DNA from: Thiohalocapsa sp964524185
Lineage (GTDB): Bacteria; Pseudomonadota; Gammaproteobacteria; Chromatiales; Chromatiaceae
DNA length: 38,416 nucleotides
Assembly: GCA_964524185.1 (NCBI GenBank)
Contig: CAZGCI010000037.1
Coordinates: 1-38,416 of the forward strand
Direction of reading: 5' to 3'
Every line of letters begins with the position of its first letter. The stretch's first letter is position 1. This document shows, piece after piece, positions 15,572 to 23,239 of the stretch. A program made the translations under genes and the position numbers. Below the pieces are notes generated by a model. The model saw nothing but the letters and a program-made list of their open reading frames with translations. It did no database searches and was not told the origin of the DNA.

Positions 15572-18124
15572 TCAGCTGTTGCGGCGCCGGTGGATGCCAT
15601 TGGCGCCGCCGACGAAGCCCCGGATGCGGGCGGAGTTGCCGATGACCGCAAGGGAGCTCAAGGGCATGGAGATGGCAGCCACCAACGGCGTGATGAGCGC
15701 CGACATGGCCAGGGGCACCATCACCACATTGTAGGCAATGGACAACCCAATGTTTTGCCGAATCACCTTGAGGGTCCGCCGTGCGAGGCTGCCCGCATCA
15801 CGCACTCGGGCAAGCTCGCTCGACATCAGCACGATGTCTGCACTCGCAATGGACACGTCCGTGCCACTGCCAACGGCAATGCCGACATCCGCCCGCACCA
15901 GCGCTGGGGCATCATTGATCCCATCCCCCACCATGGCCACGCGGTGCCCCGCATCGCGCAAGCGACCGATGACGGCATCTTTGTCTCCCGGTAGCACCTC
16001 GGCGATGACTTGATCGGCGCCCACGTCCGCGGCGATGGCCTCGGCAACGGCACGCCGGTCGCCGGTGAGCAGCGTGACGTGGATGCCATCGGCGCGCAGG
16101 GCACGAATGGTCTCGGCCGCGTCGGCCCGTGGGCGATCCTGCAGGCGCATGTGCAGCACCGCCACGGCATCCACGGCGCAGTGCACCGCAGCGCCCATGG
16201 TCACGTCATCCGCGCCCGCGCCGGCGACCGCCGGGCGGATGGGGATGCCGTTGCGCATCAGCCAGTCTGCCGTGCCGATGACCAGCCGATGGCCGTCGAC
16301 CGTACCGCTCACGCCCAGGCCAGGCTCGGCGGCAAAGTCCTCCACCGTGAGCGCCTTGTAGGGGATTTCAGCGTCCTCGGCGCAAGCGACCACGGCTCGG
16401 GCCGCAGGGTGCTCGGACAATCGCTCCAGCGCAGCTGCCAGTGCCAGCCAATGCCGGCGCTGCTCGCCCCAGCCTGCCGGCGTCGCCAGCGGCCAAGTGC
16501 CGGTTGCATCCTGCAGGGCCGTGACTCGCGGTCGACCTTCGGTGACGGTACCTGTCTTGTCGAAGACGAAATGGTCGATGGACGCAAGCGCCTCGAACAC
16601 CGCGCCGTTCTTCACCAGGATGCCGTTGCGGGCGCCCGTGCCAGAGGCCACGGCCATGGCCATGGGCGTGGCCAGCCCGAAGGCACAGGGACAGGTGATG
16701 ATGAGCACCGAGGTGGCCGCCATGAGCGCCGTTTCAGCATCATGGCGCAGCCAGAAGGCGAAGGTGATGGCCGCCAACGCCAGGGTCACGGCGACGAACC
16801 AGGGCACGATGCGATCCGCCGTGCACTGGATTGGTGCTTTGCTCGCCTGGGCCGATTCGACCAGTTCCACGATGTGCCCGAGCGCACTGTCGCGCAGCAC
16901 CGCCGACACCCGCACCTCGAGGCTCCCCGTGCCGTTGAGTGTCCCCGCGGAGACGGCATCACCCGTACTGCGCGCCACTGGTATGGACTCACCGGTGAGC
17001 ATGGATTCATCGACGCTGCTTCGGCCGCGCACCACCGCGCCGTCGGCGGGGATGGTCTCACCCGGGCGCACGAGCATGACGTCACCCGGACGCACGGCAC
17101 GAATGGGCACGATGGCCTCGTTCCCGTCGTGCAGCAGGGTTGCGACCCGCGGCTGCAGATCGAGCAGGCGCTGTGTCGCCGACACCGCCTGGCGCTTGGA
17201 GATCGCCTCCAGATAGCGGCCCACCAAGATCACGAACAGGAAATTGACCACCGTGTCCCAGTAGACATGGCCGGTGCCGGATACGGTGACAGACAAGGAG
17301 TACAGGTACGTGATGGATGCCCCGATGGCGATGGGCAGATCCATGCCAAGGCGCAGTTGGCGGAGCCCGCGCCAGGCGCCAGCATAGAAGGGCCAGCCCG
17401 AATAGGCCAGTGTTGGGGTGGCAATGACGAAGCCGATCCAATGGAACAGCGTGCGGAACTCGCCCTCATCCGCGCCGGCATAGAGGGCGATGGAGATCCA
17501 CATGAGGTTCATCGCTGCGAAGGCAGCGAAGGCCATCCGGTAGAGCAGCCGGCGGTTCTCGCGCTGCAAGCTGCCTTCCGCCGCCTGCGGATCGAAGGGC
17601 ACGGCGGCGTAGCCGAGGTTCGCGAGCCGCCCGAGCAGCGTGGACAGCCGCACGCGGCTGCTGTCCCATTTGACCCTGAGACGCCGCCCGGTGAGGTTGA
17701 CCCTGGCCTCACGCACGCCGTCGACGCCGGCCAGCCCCTGCTCGATGAGCCAGACGCAGGCGGCGCAGTGGATACCCTCCACCAGCAGGTTGATCTCGCG
17801 CTCGTCGCCGGCGGCCGTCACCAGGTCACGCTGCACCTCTTCGAGATCATAGAGCTGCAGATCCTTCGGGGGTACGGGCGGCGGACCGAGCGGCCGCCCC
17901 TCGGGCGTGCGGCGGTAGAAGCCCTGCAGGCCAGCGGCATGGATGGCCTCACAAACGGCTCGGCAGCCGTGGCAGCAGAACTGACGCGGTCCACCGGCGA
18001 CCTCGGCACTGATACCGGCTTCCGCCGGGAGTCCGCAGTGGTAACAGGGCTCCGGCGGTGGCTTACGTTGCACCCCCGGTCCAGTTGGGTCGGCGACTCG
18101 AGCGCTGTCCTCGAAGACGGTCAC
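15572..18124 (-). CDS. ccoI: Copper-translocating P1B-type ATPase for cbb3 oxidase
   Basis: An 850-residue protein with the CcoI/FixI layout. It has an N-terminal Cys-rich metal-binding region (C-Y-H-C-G-L-P at 27 and C-C-H-G-C at 50), then a heavy-metal-associated domain with G-I-H-C-A-A-C at 118-124. Eight membrane helices include the transport motif C-P-C-A-F-G-L-A-T-P. The actuator loop has T-G-E-S, the phosphorylation site is D-K-T-G-T-V-T-E-G, the nucleotide domain has S-E-H-P-A, and the hinge is G-D-G-I-N-D-A-P-A-L. It moves copper for maturation of the oxidase. The chosen start is GTG 18124, without a clear ribosome site; the frame stays open upstream, so a few more residues are possible. 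It lies between fixH and ccoS. Confidence 0.95.
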   Translation of the reverse strand: MTVFEDSARVADPTGPGVQRKPPPEPCYHCGLPAEAGISAEVAGGPRQFCCHGCRAVCEAIHAAGLQGFYRRTPEGRPLGPPPVPPKDLQLYDLEEVQRDLVTAAGDEREINLLVEGIHCAACVWLIEQGLAGVDGVREARVNLTGRRLRVKWDSSRVRLSTLLGRLANLGYAAVPFDPQAAEGSLQRENRRLLYRMAFAAFAAMNLMWISIALYAGADEGEFRTLFHWIGFVIATPTLAYSGWPFYAGAWRGLRQLRLGMDLPIAIGASITYLYSLSVTVSGTGHVYWDTVVNFLFVILVGRYLEAISKRQAVSATQRLLDLQPRVATLLHDGNEAIVPIRAVRPGDVMLVRPGETIPADGAVVRGRSSVDESMLTGESIPVARSTGDAVSAGTLNGTGSLEVRVSAVLRDSALGHIVELVESAQASKAPIQCTADRIVPWFVAVTLALAAITFAFWLRHDAETALMAATSVLIITCPCAFGLATPMAMAVASGTGARNGILVKNGAVFEALASIDHFVFDKTGTVTEGRPRVTALQDATGTWPLATPAGWGEQRRHWLALAAALERLSEHPAARAVVACAEDAEIPYKALTVEDFAAEPGLGVSGTVDGHRLVIGTADWLMRNGIPIRPAVAGAGADDVTMGAAVHCAVDAVAVLHMRLQDRPRADAAETIRALRADGIHVTLLTGDRRAVAEAIAADVGADQVIAEVLPGDKDAVIGRLRDAGHRVAMVGDGINDAPALVRADVGIAVGSGTDVSIASADIVLMSSELARVRDAGSLARRTLKVIRQNIGLSIAYNVVMVPLAMSALITPLVAAISMPLSSLAVIGNSARIRGFVGGANGIHRRRNS

Positions 18125-18295
18125 TGCTGGTTCTTTTCGGAGCGACGATTGGCGTAGCGCGGAGGCGTGCCCGGTGGGGGCCGTTCACTGACGTGCTCGG
18201 CACAACAATGCACGTATTTGCAGGATAACGACGGCCCAGGGCGGGCGCGTGGGCACTGGCGTGGGCCCTGCGGGACAGAATCTGGGCCGGCCCGT

Positions 18296-18334
18296 GCCCT
18301 AGCCCCCTGCCCTAGCCCCCTGCCCTAGCCCCTT
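18296..18334. repeat. Three tandem 13-base repeats between fixH and ccoI
   Basis: The unit GCCCTAGCCCCCT occurs at 18296-18308 and 18309-18321, and with one change at 18322-18334. The array lies in the 267-base gap between fixH and ccoI, in a region with no apparent gene, and shares the CCCTAG/CCTTGG flavour of the dispersed elements elsewhere. Confidence 0.85.
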
Positions 18335-18391
18335 GGTCGGCTCCTTGGTCCGCACCTGGGCCAGCCTCCAATGGGCCCGCGGGATGAAGGC

Positions 18392-18991
18392 TCAGGGCTG
18401 GGCGACGCTGATGCGCTCGGCGAAGGTGTGCTCGTCGTCGGCGTAGCGCACGGCCACCACCGTGTCCCAGATTCCCCCGAGCGGGAATGTCAAGTCCGCC
18501 TCATAGAGCCCCGGCGCCACCGCGGTCATGGGCACCGAGAAGTCCCGGGACGCATCCGATGGCCGGTAGGCGTAGTAGGTCACTGCGTCTGGGTGCACCG
18601 GCTGCCCGACGCTGTCCACGGCGGCGAAGCGCACCCGGTCCGCGACGTCCGCCCGGAGGTCCTGCGGCGTATCGATTTGGATGGTCCATTGCGGTCCCTC
18701 GGCCAGCCGGGTTTGGATGGTGCGTTCCACGTCGCGGCCGCGTTCGTAATAATCATTGCGGATCAGGCCCGGATTCGTGCCGATGGCGAGCGTTACCATG
18801 GTCAGGTTGACGATCAGCACCACCACGATGAGGCCGATCCAACCGCGGACCCAAGGATTCTTCCAGGCTGATTCAGGGTCAGACGGGGGACCGGACTGCC
18901 AGGCGGATGGGGGGGCGGATTGGGTGTGCTCTGTGCGGCCGTCGCCGTTGCGCTGCAGACCATCCTCGGCCGTCATCGGTAAGTGTTGCAT
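18392..18991 (-). CDS. fixH: FixH/CcoH family protein
   Basis: A 199-residue protein with an N-terminal hydrophilic tail, one membrane helix (G-W-I-G-L-I-V-V-V-L-I-V-N-L-T-M-V) and the family signature N-P-G-L-I-R-N-D-Y-Y-E-R-G just after it. The rest is a periplasmic beta domain ending with G-I-W-D-T-V-V-A-V-R. FixH/CcoH takes part in assembly of the cbb3 oxidase together with the copper ATPase. A GGGA site precedes ATG 18991. The 45-residue cytoplasmic tail, rich in Ser, Pro and Gln, is longer than usual. It sits between ccoG and ccoI in the standard ccoGHIS order. Confidence 0.9.
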   Translation of the reverse strand: MQHLPMTAEDGLQRNGDGRTEHTQSAPPSAWQSGPPSDPESAWKNPWVRGWIGLIVVVLIVNLTMVTLAIGTNPGLIRNDYYERGRDVERTIQTRLAEGPQWTIQIDTPQDLRADVADRVRFAAVDSVGQPVHPDAVTYYAYRPSDASRDFSVPMTAVAPGLYEADLTFPLGGIWDTVVAVRYADDEHTFAERISVAQP

Positions 18992-19055
18992 GGTTTTCCC
19001 AGGTGCTGGAGAAGGCGTTTAAGCGATTGCCGGAAGCTTTTACACGGAAATCGTC

Positions 19056-20495
19056 TTAGTTTGCTTTGGGCCCGAAAAAGGCGCTTTCGCGGCGGGACTC
19101 GACCTCTGTGCCATCGGCCAACGCCGCCGTGGCCACAAAGGTCAATGGGACGCGCTCCTCGCCAAGATCGCCGCGGTCGATCTTCACGTACACCGTGCCC
19201 GGAGTGACCTCACCGTGCTTGGCGGCGATGCCCGACTCGGCACCGCTGAGGGTCACCGGCGACGCCGACTCGACGGACACGGAGATCATCAGGTCTTGGT
19301 TCGTCTTGTTGAGCAACTTGAGCACGTACTTATTTTGAATGGACCCGTCGCTCAATTGCACAAACAATGGGGCGCGCTCGTGGAGCACCTTGAGCTCAAT
19401 GGCGCTTAGGGACGACAGACCATAGATGATGCCGGACAGTGCCATCACCAGAATGACCCCGTAAACCCAGACCCGCGGCCGGGCGATCATCGCCGGTGCT
19501 GGCCTGCCTTCGATCTCGTCGAGCGACGCATAGCGGATGAGCCCGCGCGGGCGGCCCACCTTATCCATCACGGCGTTGCAGGCGTCGATGCAGAGCCCGC
19601 AGGTAATACAGCCTTCCTGCTGACCCAGGCGAATGTCCACGCCCGTGGGACAAACGGCAACGCACTGGTTGCAATCGACACAGTCCCCGGTGCTTCGGTT
19701 GCTCTCCGTCTCGCCCTTCTTCATACGCCCGCGCGGCTCGCCGCGACGCTCATCGTAGGTGGGCACGACGGTGGTGCGGTCGAGCATCACGCCCTGGATG
19801 CGGGCGTAGGGGCAAAGCCAAAAACACACCTGCTCCCGAAGCCAGCCGGCGAGCACGTAGGTACCCACCGTGAACAAGGCGACCGAGGCATAGACGGCAG
19901 CGTTGGCGTTGCCGGTGAAGAAATCTTGCCACAACTTTCCTGCGCCATAGAACCACGCAACGAAGCTGAAGCCCGTGACGAAGCCGATCAGTACCCACAA
20001 ACCGTGCTTGGTCGCCTTGATCCGAAGCTTCTCGACGCTAAGTGGTGCGGCGTCCAGCTTGCGCCGCTGTGCCGGATTACCCTCCAACTTTTCTTCGATG
20101 AGGGTAAATACATCGGTCCATACCGTCTGAAAGCAGAAGTAGCCGCAATACACCCGCCCGGCCAAGGCTGTGGCCACCGCCAAAAGAATCGCGAAAAAGA
20201 GCAGCAGCAGCGACAGCATCCAGAAGTCCTGTGGAAGGACCGTCGCGCCAAATAGGTGGTATTGCCGATTCGGGATGTCGAACAAGACCGCCTGTCGGCC
20301 GTCCCAACGCAGATACGGCCCCAGAAAGAAGATCAGCCAGACGGATGCCGCCAGCCACTTGATGGTGCGCCAACGCCCAGGGACGCGCTTGGCATGAATG
20401 GTTTCGTTGCCCGTGTTGACATGCCACTGCTCGGCTTCGGCGTAGATCTCGTCCATGGACGTGGCCTGTGGGCCACCAGAAATGTTCTCAGACAT
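19056..20495 (-). CDS. ccoG: cbb3 oxidase accessory ferredoxin-like protein CcoG
   Basis: A 479-residue polytopic membrane protein with the CcoG/RdxA/FixG features. Five or so membrane helices, the second bearing G-R-V-Y-C-G-Y-F-C-F-Q, come first. A bis-[4Fe-4S] ferredoxin domain follows with C-V-D-C-N-Q-C-V-A-V-C-P (about residue 270) and C-I-T-C-G-L-C-I-D-A-C-N. A C-terminal periplasmic Ig-like domain closes the protein. Work in related bacteria implicates CcoG in reducing Cu(II) before delivery to the oxidase. ATG 20495 has a GGTGGA site; the GTG at 20504 is in frame but less likely. It begins a second gene group after the ccoNOQP terminator, so it probably has its own promoter in 20505-20766. 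Confidence 0.95.
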   Translation of the reverse strand: MSENISGGPQATSMDEIYAEAEQWHVNTGNETIHAKRVPGRWRTIKWLAASVWLIFFLGPYLRWDGRQAVLFDIPNRQYHLFGATVLPQDFWMLSLLLLFFAILLAVATALAGRVYCGYFCFQTVWTDVFTLIEEKLEGNPAQRRKLDAAPLSVEKLRIKATKHGLWVLIGFVTGFSFVAWFYGAGKLWQDFFTGNANAAVYASVALFTVGTYVLAGWLREQVCFWLCPYARIQGVMLDRTTVVPTYDERRGEPRGRMKKGETESNRSTGDCVDCNQCVAVCPTGVDIRLGQQEGCITCGLCIDACNAVMDKVGRPRGLIRYASLDEIEGRPAPAMIARPRVWVYGVILVMALSGIIYGLSSLSAIELKVLHERAPLFVQLSDGSIQNKYVLKLLNKTNQDLMISVSVESASPVTLSGAESGIAAKHGEVTPGTVYVKIDRGDLGEERVPLTFVATAALADGTEVESRRESAFFGPKAN

Positions 20496-20504
20496 CAGTT
20501 CCAC

Positions 20505-20845
20505 CGTAATACAACCGCCGGTTACACGGCTTTGATTCTACACCCGTCGCGCCTCGGGGTCTGGCTCAGGGGACGTCTACCCCGCCCGCGCTCGGCACGC
20601 CTAGGCAATCATAGCCATCCCCATGCCGCGACGCGTCAATGGCCTAAGGGGTGCCATCGGCCTGCATAGTGGTCAAGCATCCAAGGTTGGCCGGCTGGTC
20701 TCGCCTCCACCGTGTGGACACACCGCTGTGACCACAGTACCCCTCGGGACCCCCACGAATACGCTGCAAAAAAAAAGGGGATCGTGTTGACCCCCTGCTC
20801 CGCCTCTCCTCCTCCGACTCGGTTTTAGGCGATTGCCGGAAACTC
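20505..20845. other. Gap between the ccoNOQP group and ccoG
   Basis: Apart from the terminator at 20767-20794 I see no gene here. On the minus strand, TAGAAT about 30 bases before ccoG resembles a -10 element, but no -35 box lies at proper spacing, so I do not call a promoter. The word GCGATTGCCGGAA occurs here near 20829 and again in the ccoG-fixH gap near 19023. Confidence 0.45.
20767..20794 (-). terminator. Rho-independent terminator of the ccoNOQP group
   Basis: On the minus strand GGGGGTC (20788-20794) pairs with GATCCCC (20776-20782) across a 5-base loop, with one G-U pair, and is followed by nine T residues (complement of 20767-20775). It lies 51 bases after the second small ORF. Confidence 0.88.
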
Positions 20846-21010
20846 TCATACCAGATGACGCCGGCCGTTAGACGAAGGGGGATGTTCACCCTCAAGGCGT
20901 GCTGGCGGAAGCATCGCAAGCCAATGGAGCGCCAGCGCGACGCCGAAACCGGACGTCAAGACAAGCCAGATGGAATGAAGGTTGACCGTAATCGCCTTAG
21001 GATCGCTCAC
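20846..21010 (-). CDS. Predicted 54-residue single-span membrane protein
   Basis: This small frame begins with GTG at 21010, with AAGGGGGG just upstream, and encodes M-S-D-P-K-A-I-T-V-N-L followed by one strongly hydrophobic segment (about residues 12-34, H-S-I-W-L-V-L-T-S-G-F-G-V-A-L-A-L-H-W) and a hydrophilic tail. It overlaps the end of the preceding small ORF by 14 bases in another frame, as coupled genes do. It ends just before the operon terminator. I do not recognise the family. Position inside the oxidase operon suggests an accessory peptide of the cbb3 complex; this is inference. Confidence 0.55.
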   Translation of the reverse strand: MSDPKAITVNLHSIWLVLTSGFGVALALHWLAMLPPARLEGEHPPSSNGRRHLV

Positions 21011-21137
21011 CGCCCCCCTTGTGCCGCTCCGCGTCTTCGTTCATGAGCTTCACCACCTTGAAACCCAGGTAGATGAAGATGACGACAGCGATGACGACGC
21101 TGATGATCGATCCCCAGAAAACTGCATCAAGATGCAT
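20997..21137 (-). CDS. Predicted 46-residue single-span membrane protein, possible small oxidase subunit
   Basis: A compact frame with an excellent ribosome site (GAGGAGGAG at 21141-21149 on the minus strand) and ATG at 21137. It encodes M-H-L-D-A-V-F-W-G-S, one hydrophobic helix (I-I-S-V-V-I-A-V-V-I-F-I-Y-L-G-F) and a charged tail with K-V-V-K-L-M-N-E-D-A-E-R. Size and topology resemble tiny cbb3 accessory subunits such as CcoM or CcoQ, though I see no diagnostic sequence match. It lies 195 bases after ccoP, before the operon terminator, and overlaps the next small ORF. Confidence 0.7.
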   Translation of the reverse strand: MHLDAVFWGSIISVVIAVVIFIYLGFKVVKLMNEDAERHKGGGERS

Positions 21138-21332
21138 GTGCTCCTCCTCGACTCCCCGTGATGGCAAAACGCTACGCTCGGTGCCAGGTTGCGGTGGCTA
21201 TCGGCCCGCCCCTGCCCCGACTCTTTTCGGCCGGGTTGTGTCTGTGCTGCAGCGGATCCTCTCATCGGCGCGCCAGCGGCTTGGCTCGCCGGTGCACGCG
21301 CCGCCCGCAACCGAACACTAGACGGCGACCTG

Positions 21333-22256
21333 TTATTGACCGCCGCCGAGTTGGTGCACGTACACCGACAGCATCTTGATCTGCTGCGGCGTCAGTTTGC
21401 CGTCCAGCTGGCCCACTTGCGAGAAGGCCGGCATCACCGCATCGCGAGTCTGGTCGACGCCCGCCTGATTCACACCGTACCTAATGGTGTGCTTCGCACT
21501 CTCGAATCCGCCCGGGCGAAAACGCCAAATGCTATCCGTCAGGTTGGCGGCCCCCACCGTCACGATCTCCCCCGTCGGCAGCTCGGCCAGCACGCCATTC
21601 GCCTCGGCCCCATGACACGCGACGCAGCCCTTCTCGTTGTAGAGCGCCCAACCTTCCGCGCTGCCTTCACCGCCGTCCGCCAGTTCCACGGTGAAGTGCG
21701 CGAGTGCGTCGATCTCCGCCTCGGTCAGGATAGTTGCATGCGCCGTCATAGCGCCCTTCCGGCCGTTCGTCACGCTCTCGGAGATCTTTGCGAGCGAACC
21801 GCCGTATAACCAATCGTCGTCCGCCAGCACCGGATACCCCGGATTTCCCTGCCCGCCGCTGCCATGACAACCCGCACAATAATCGCCAAACAACACCTTC
21901 GACGACGCCAGCGTGTACTGCAGCAGGCCCGGATCATCGATGATCTCCTCGGCCGTCATGCCCGCGATCTGCTCGTCGTATTGAGCGCGAACGGCGTCGA
22001 CCTGTGCGACACCCTGCTTGTACTCCTTGATCGAGGTCCAGCCCAGGATGCCGCGGGTGAAATCATTCTCACCGTCGGACTGCCCCGGCAAGGCCGGCAG
22101 CGTCGGATAGAGGATCGCATAGAGCACCACCCAGGCGATGGATGCCCAGAATGCGATCATCCACCAGCGCGGCGCGGGGTTCTGCAGCTCTCGTAGGTTG
22201 TCGTCCCAGAAGTGGCCGGTGTTGTTCTCACCTGGGAAAGGGTTATTTTCCGCCAT
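21333..22256 (-). CDS. ccoP: cbb3-type cytochrome c oxidase diheme subunit CcoP
   Basis: A 307-residue membrane-anchored cytochrome that receives electrons from soluble cytochrome c. The N-terminus has the CcoP phrase G-H-x-W-D-D-N-L-R-E-L-Q-N-P-A-P-R-W-W, then one clear membrane helix (about 33-51). Two haem motifs are CAGCH at 127-131 and CVACH at 211-215, with axial Met candidates later (for example in A-V-M-P-A-F). ATG 22256 overlaps the end of ccoQ by 14 bases; longer upstream frames are read-through of ccoQ. It is the last of the four structural genes. Confidence 0.97.
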   Translation of the reverse strand: MAENNPFPGENNTGHFWDDNLRELQNPAPRWWMIAFWASIAWVVLYAILYPTLPALPGQSDGENDFTRGILGWTSIKEYKQGVAQVDAVRAQYDEQIAGMTAEEIIDDPGLLQYTLASSKVLFGDYCAGCHGSGGQGNPGYPVLADDDWLYGGSLAKISESVTNGRKGAMTAHATILTEAEIDALAHFTVELADGGEGSAEGWALYNEKGCVACHGAEANGVLAELPTGEIVTVGAANLTDSIWRFRPGGFESAKHTIRYGVNQAGVDQTRDAVMPAFSQVGQLDGKLTPQQIKMLSVYVHQLGGGQ

Positions 22257-22449
22257 CGTTATCTCCGAGGTCTTCGCTGTCTTCGTCGAAGGGGATGTGC
22301 TTTCTGGACTCGAGTGAGTCGCGGTTCTTCGGCCGGAACACCTGGAAGTAAGCAACTGCCATGAGGATGAAGATAGCGACGGTAAAGATCAGACCGAACC
22401 AATCGGTCGCCGACATCGCACCCCAGTCGGTTTTGAAGTAATCCGACAT
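22243..22449 (-). CDS. ccoQ: cbb3 oxidase small subunit CcoQ
   Basis: A 68-residue protein with one membrane helix (F-G-L-I-F-T-V-A-I-F-I-L-M-A-V-A-Y-F) and the typical following Y-F-Q-V-F-R-P-K-N-R-D-S-L-E-S-R-K-H-I-P-F. The C-terminus is acidic. CcoQ/FixQ stabilises the oxidase. Only one base separates its ATG (22449) from the ccoO stop, and it overlaps ccoP by 14 bases, so translation is coupled. Confidence 0.95.
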   Translation of the reverse strand: MSDYFKTDWGAMSATDWFGLIFTVAIFILMAVAYFQVFRPKNRDSLESRKHIPFDEDSEDLGDNDGGK

Positions 22450-22450
22450 G

Positions 22451-23203
22451 TTATTGCCGATAATCAACGCCCGGCTCAAGCTTCGCCATGGTGCCCAGGA
22501 CCTGGAGGTACGCAATCATCGCGTCCATCTCGGTCTTGCCCTCGACGAGGGCCGGTGCATTGGCGATGTCCTCGTCGTGGTAAGGCACCCCGATGGCGCG
22601 CAAACCCTTCATATGCCGCTGCATGCGCTTACCCTTGACCATGCGGTCCTGGAGCCACGGGTACGCCGGCATCACGGACTCTGGCACCACGGAGCGTGGA
22701 TCAACCAAATGCTGCCGGTGCCATTCATCGGAATATTTGCCGCCGAGGCGGGCCATGTCGGGGCCGGTGCGTTTGGAGCCCCACTGGAAGGGATGATCAA
22801 ACATGGATTCCGACGCGAGCGAATAGTGCCCATAGCGCTCGCGCTCATCGCGGAAGGGGCGGACCATTTGTGAATGGCACAGATAGCAGCCCTCGCGCTG
22901 GTAAATATCGCGGCCGGCAAGCTCCAGCGCCGTATAGGGCCGCACACCATCCCCGGGCGCCCAATTCCAGGTCTCCTTACCCTCCGCACTGACCGTCACA
23001 ATAGGCGCACCAGCCGGGTCGTCCTTATTCCAGACGATCTCCGGGAAACGGTTCGCCTCTTCAGTGCTCTTGAGATAGAACAGCGGCACGATCTCCACGA
23101 TACCGCCGACGGACAGAACGATGGCCACCACGATGAGTAGGCCCCAGATGTTCCGCTCCAAGCGGTCCTGAAGACCCTTCGGAGGGGTGTTGCTCTCGGA
23201 CAT
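22451..23203 (-). CDS. ccoO: cbb3-type cytochrome c oxidase monohaem subunit CcoO
   Basis: A 250-residue subunit with an N-terminal membrane anchor (about 20-44, followed by P-L-F-Y-L-K) and a periplasmic cytochrome domain. The haem motif is CYLCH at 106-110 in the strongly conserved context E-G-C-Y-L-C-H-S-Q-M-V-R-P-F. The distal part carries the family phrases G-P-D-M-A-R-L-G-G-K-Y and V-M-P-A-Y-P-W-L. It relays electrons from CcoP to CcoN. A GGAG site lies upstream of ATG 23203; the gene starts 36 bases after ccoN. Confidence 0.97.
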   Translation of the reverse strand: MSESNTPPKGLQDRLERNIWGLLIVVAIVLSVGGIVEIVPLFYLKSTEEANRFPEIVWNKDDPAGAPIVTVSAEGKETWNWAPGDGVRPYTALELAGRDIYQREGCYLCHSQMVRPFRDERERYGHYSLASESMFDHPFQWGSKRTGPDMARLGGKYSDEWHRQHLVDPRSVVPESVMPAYPWLQDRMVKGKRMQRHMKGLRAIGVPYHDEDIANAPALVEGKTEMDAMIAYLQVLGTMAKLEPGVDYRQ

Positions 23204-23239
23204 GGCAATTCTCCAGAGTTATCTTGCGCGCGTCGGGCG

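Noticed and set aside
16010..18157. 715-codon open frame on the plus strand opposite ccoI
   Set aside because: It is the antisense shadow of a high-GC gene; composition is His/Arg/Gly-rich with no domain, while the minus frame is a complete P-type ATPase.
20505..20560. Promoter for ccoG
   Set aside because: A TAGAAT -10-like word exists but no -35 element at suitable spacing could be seen.
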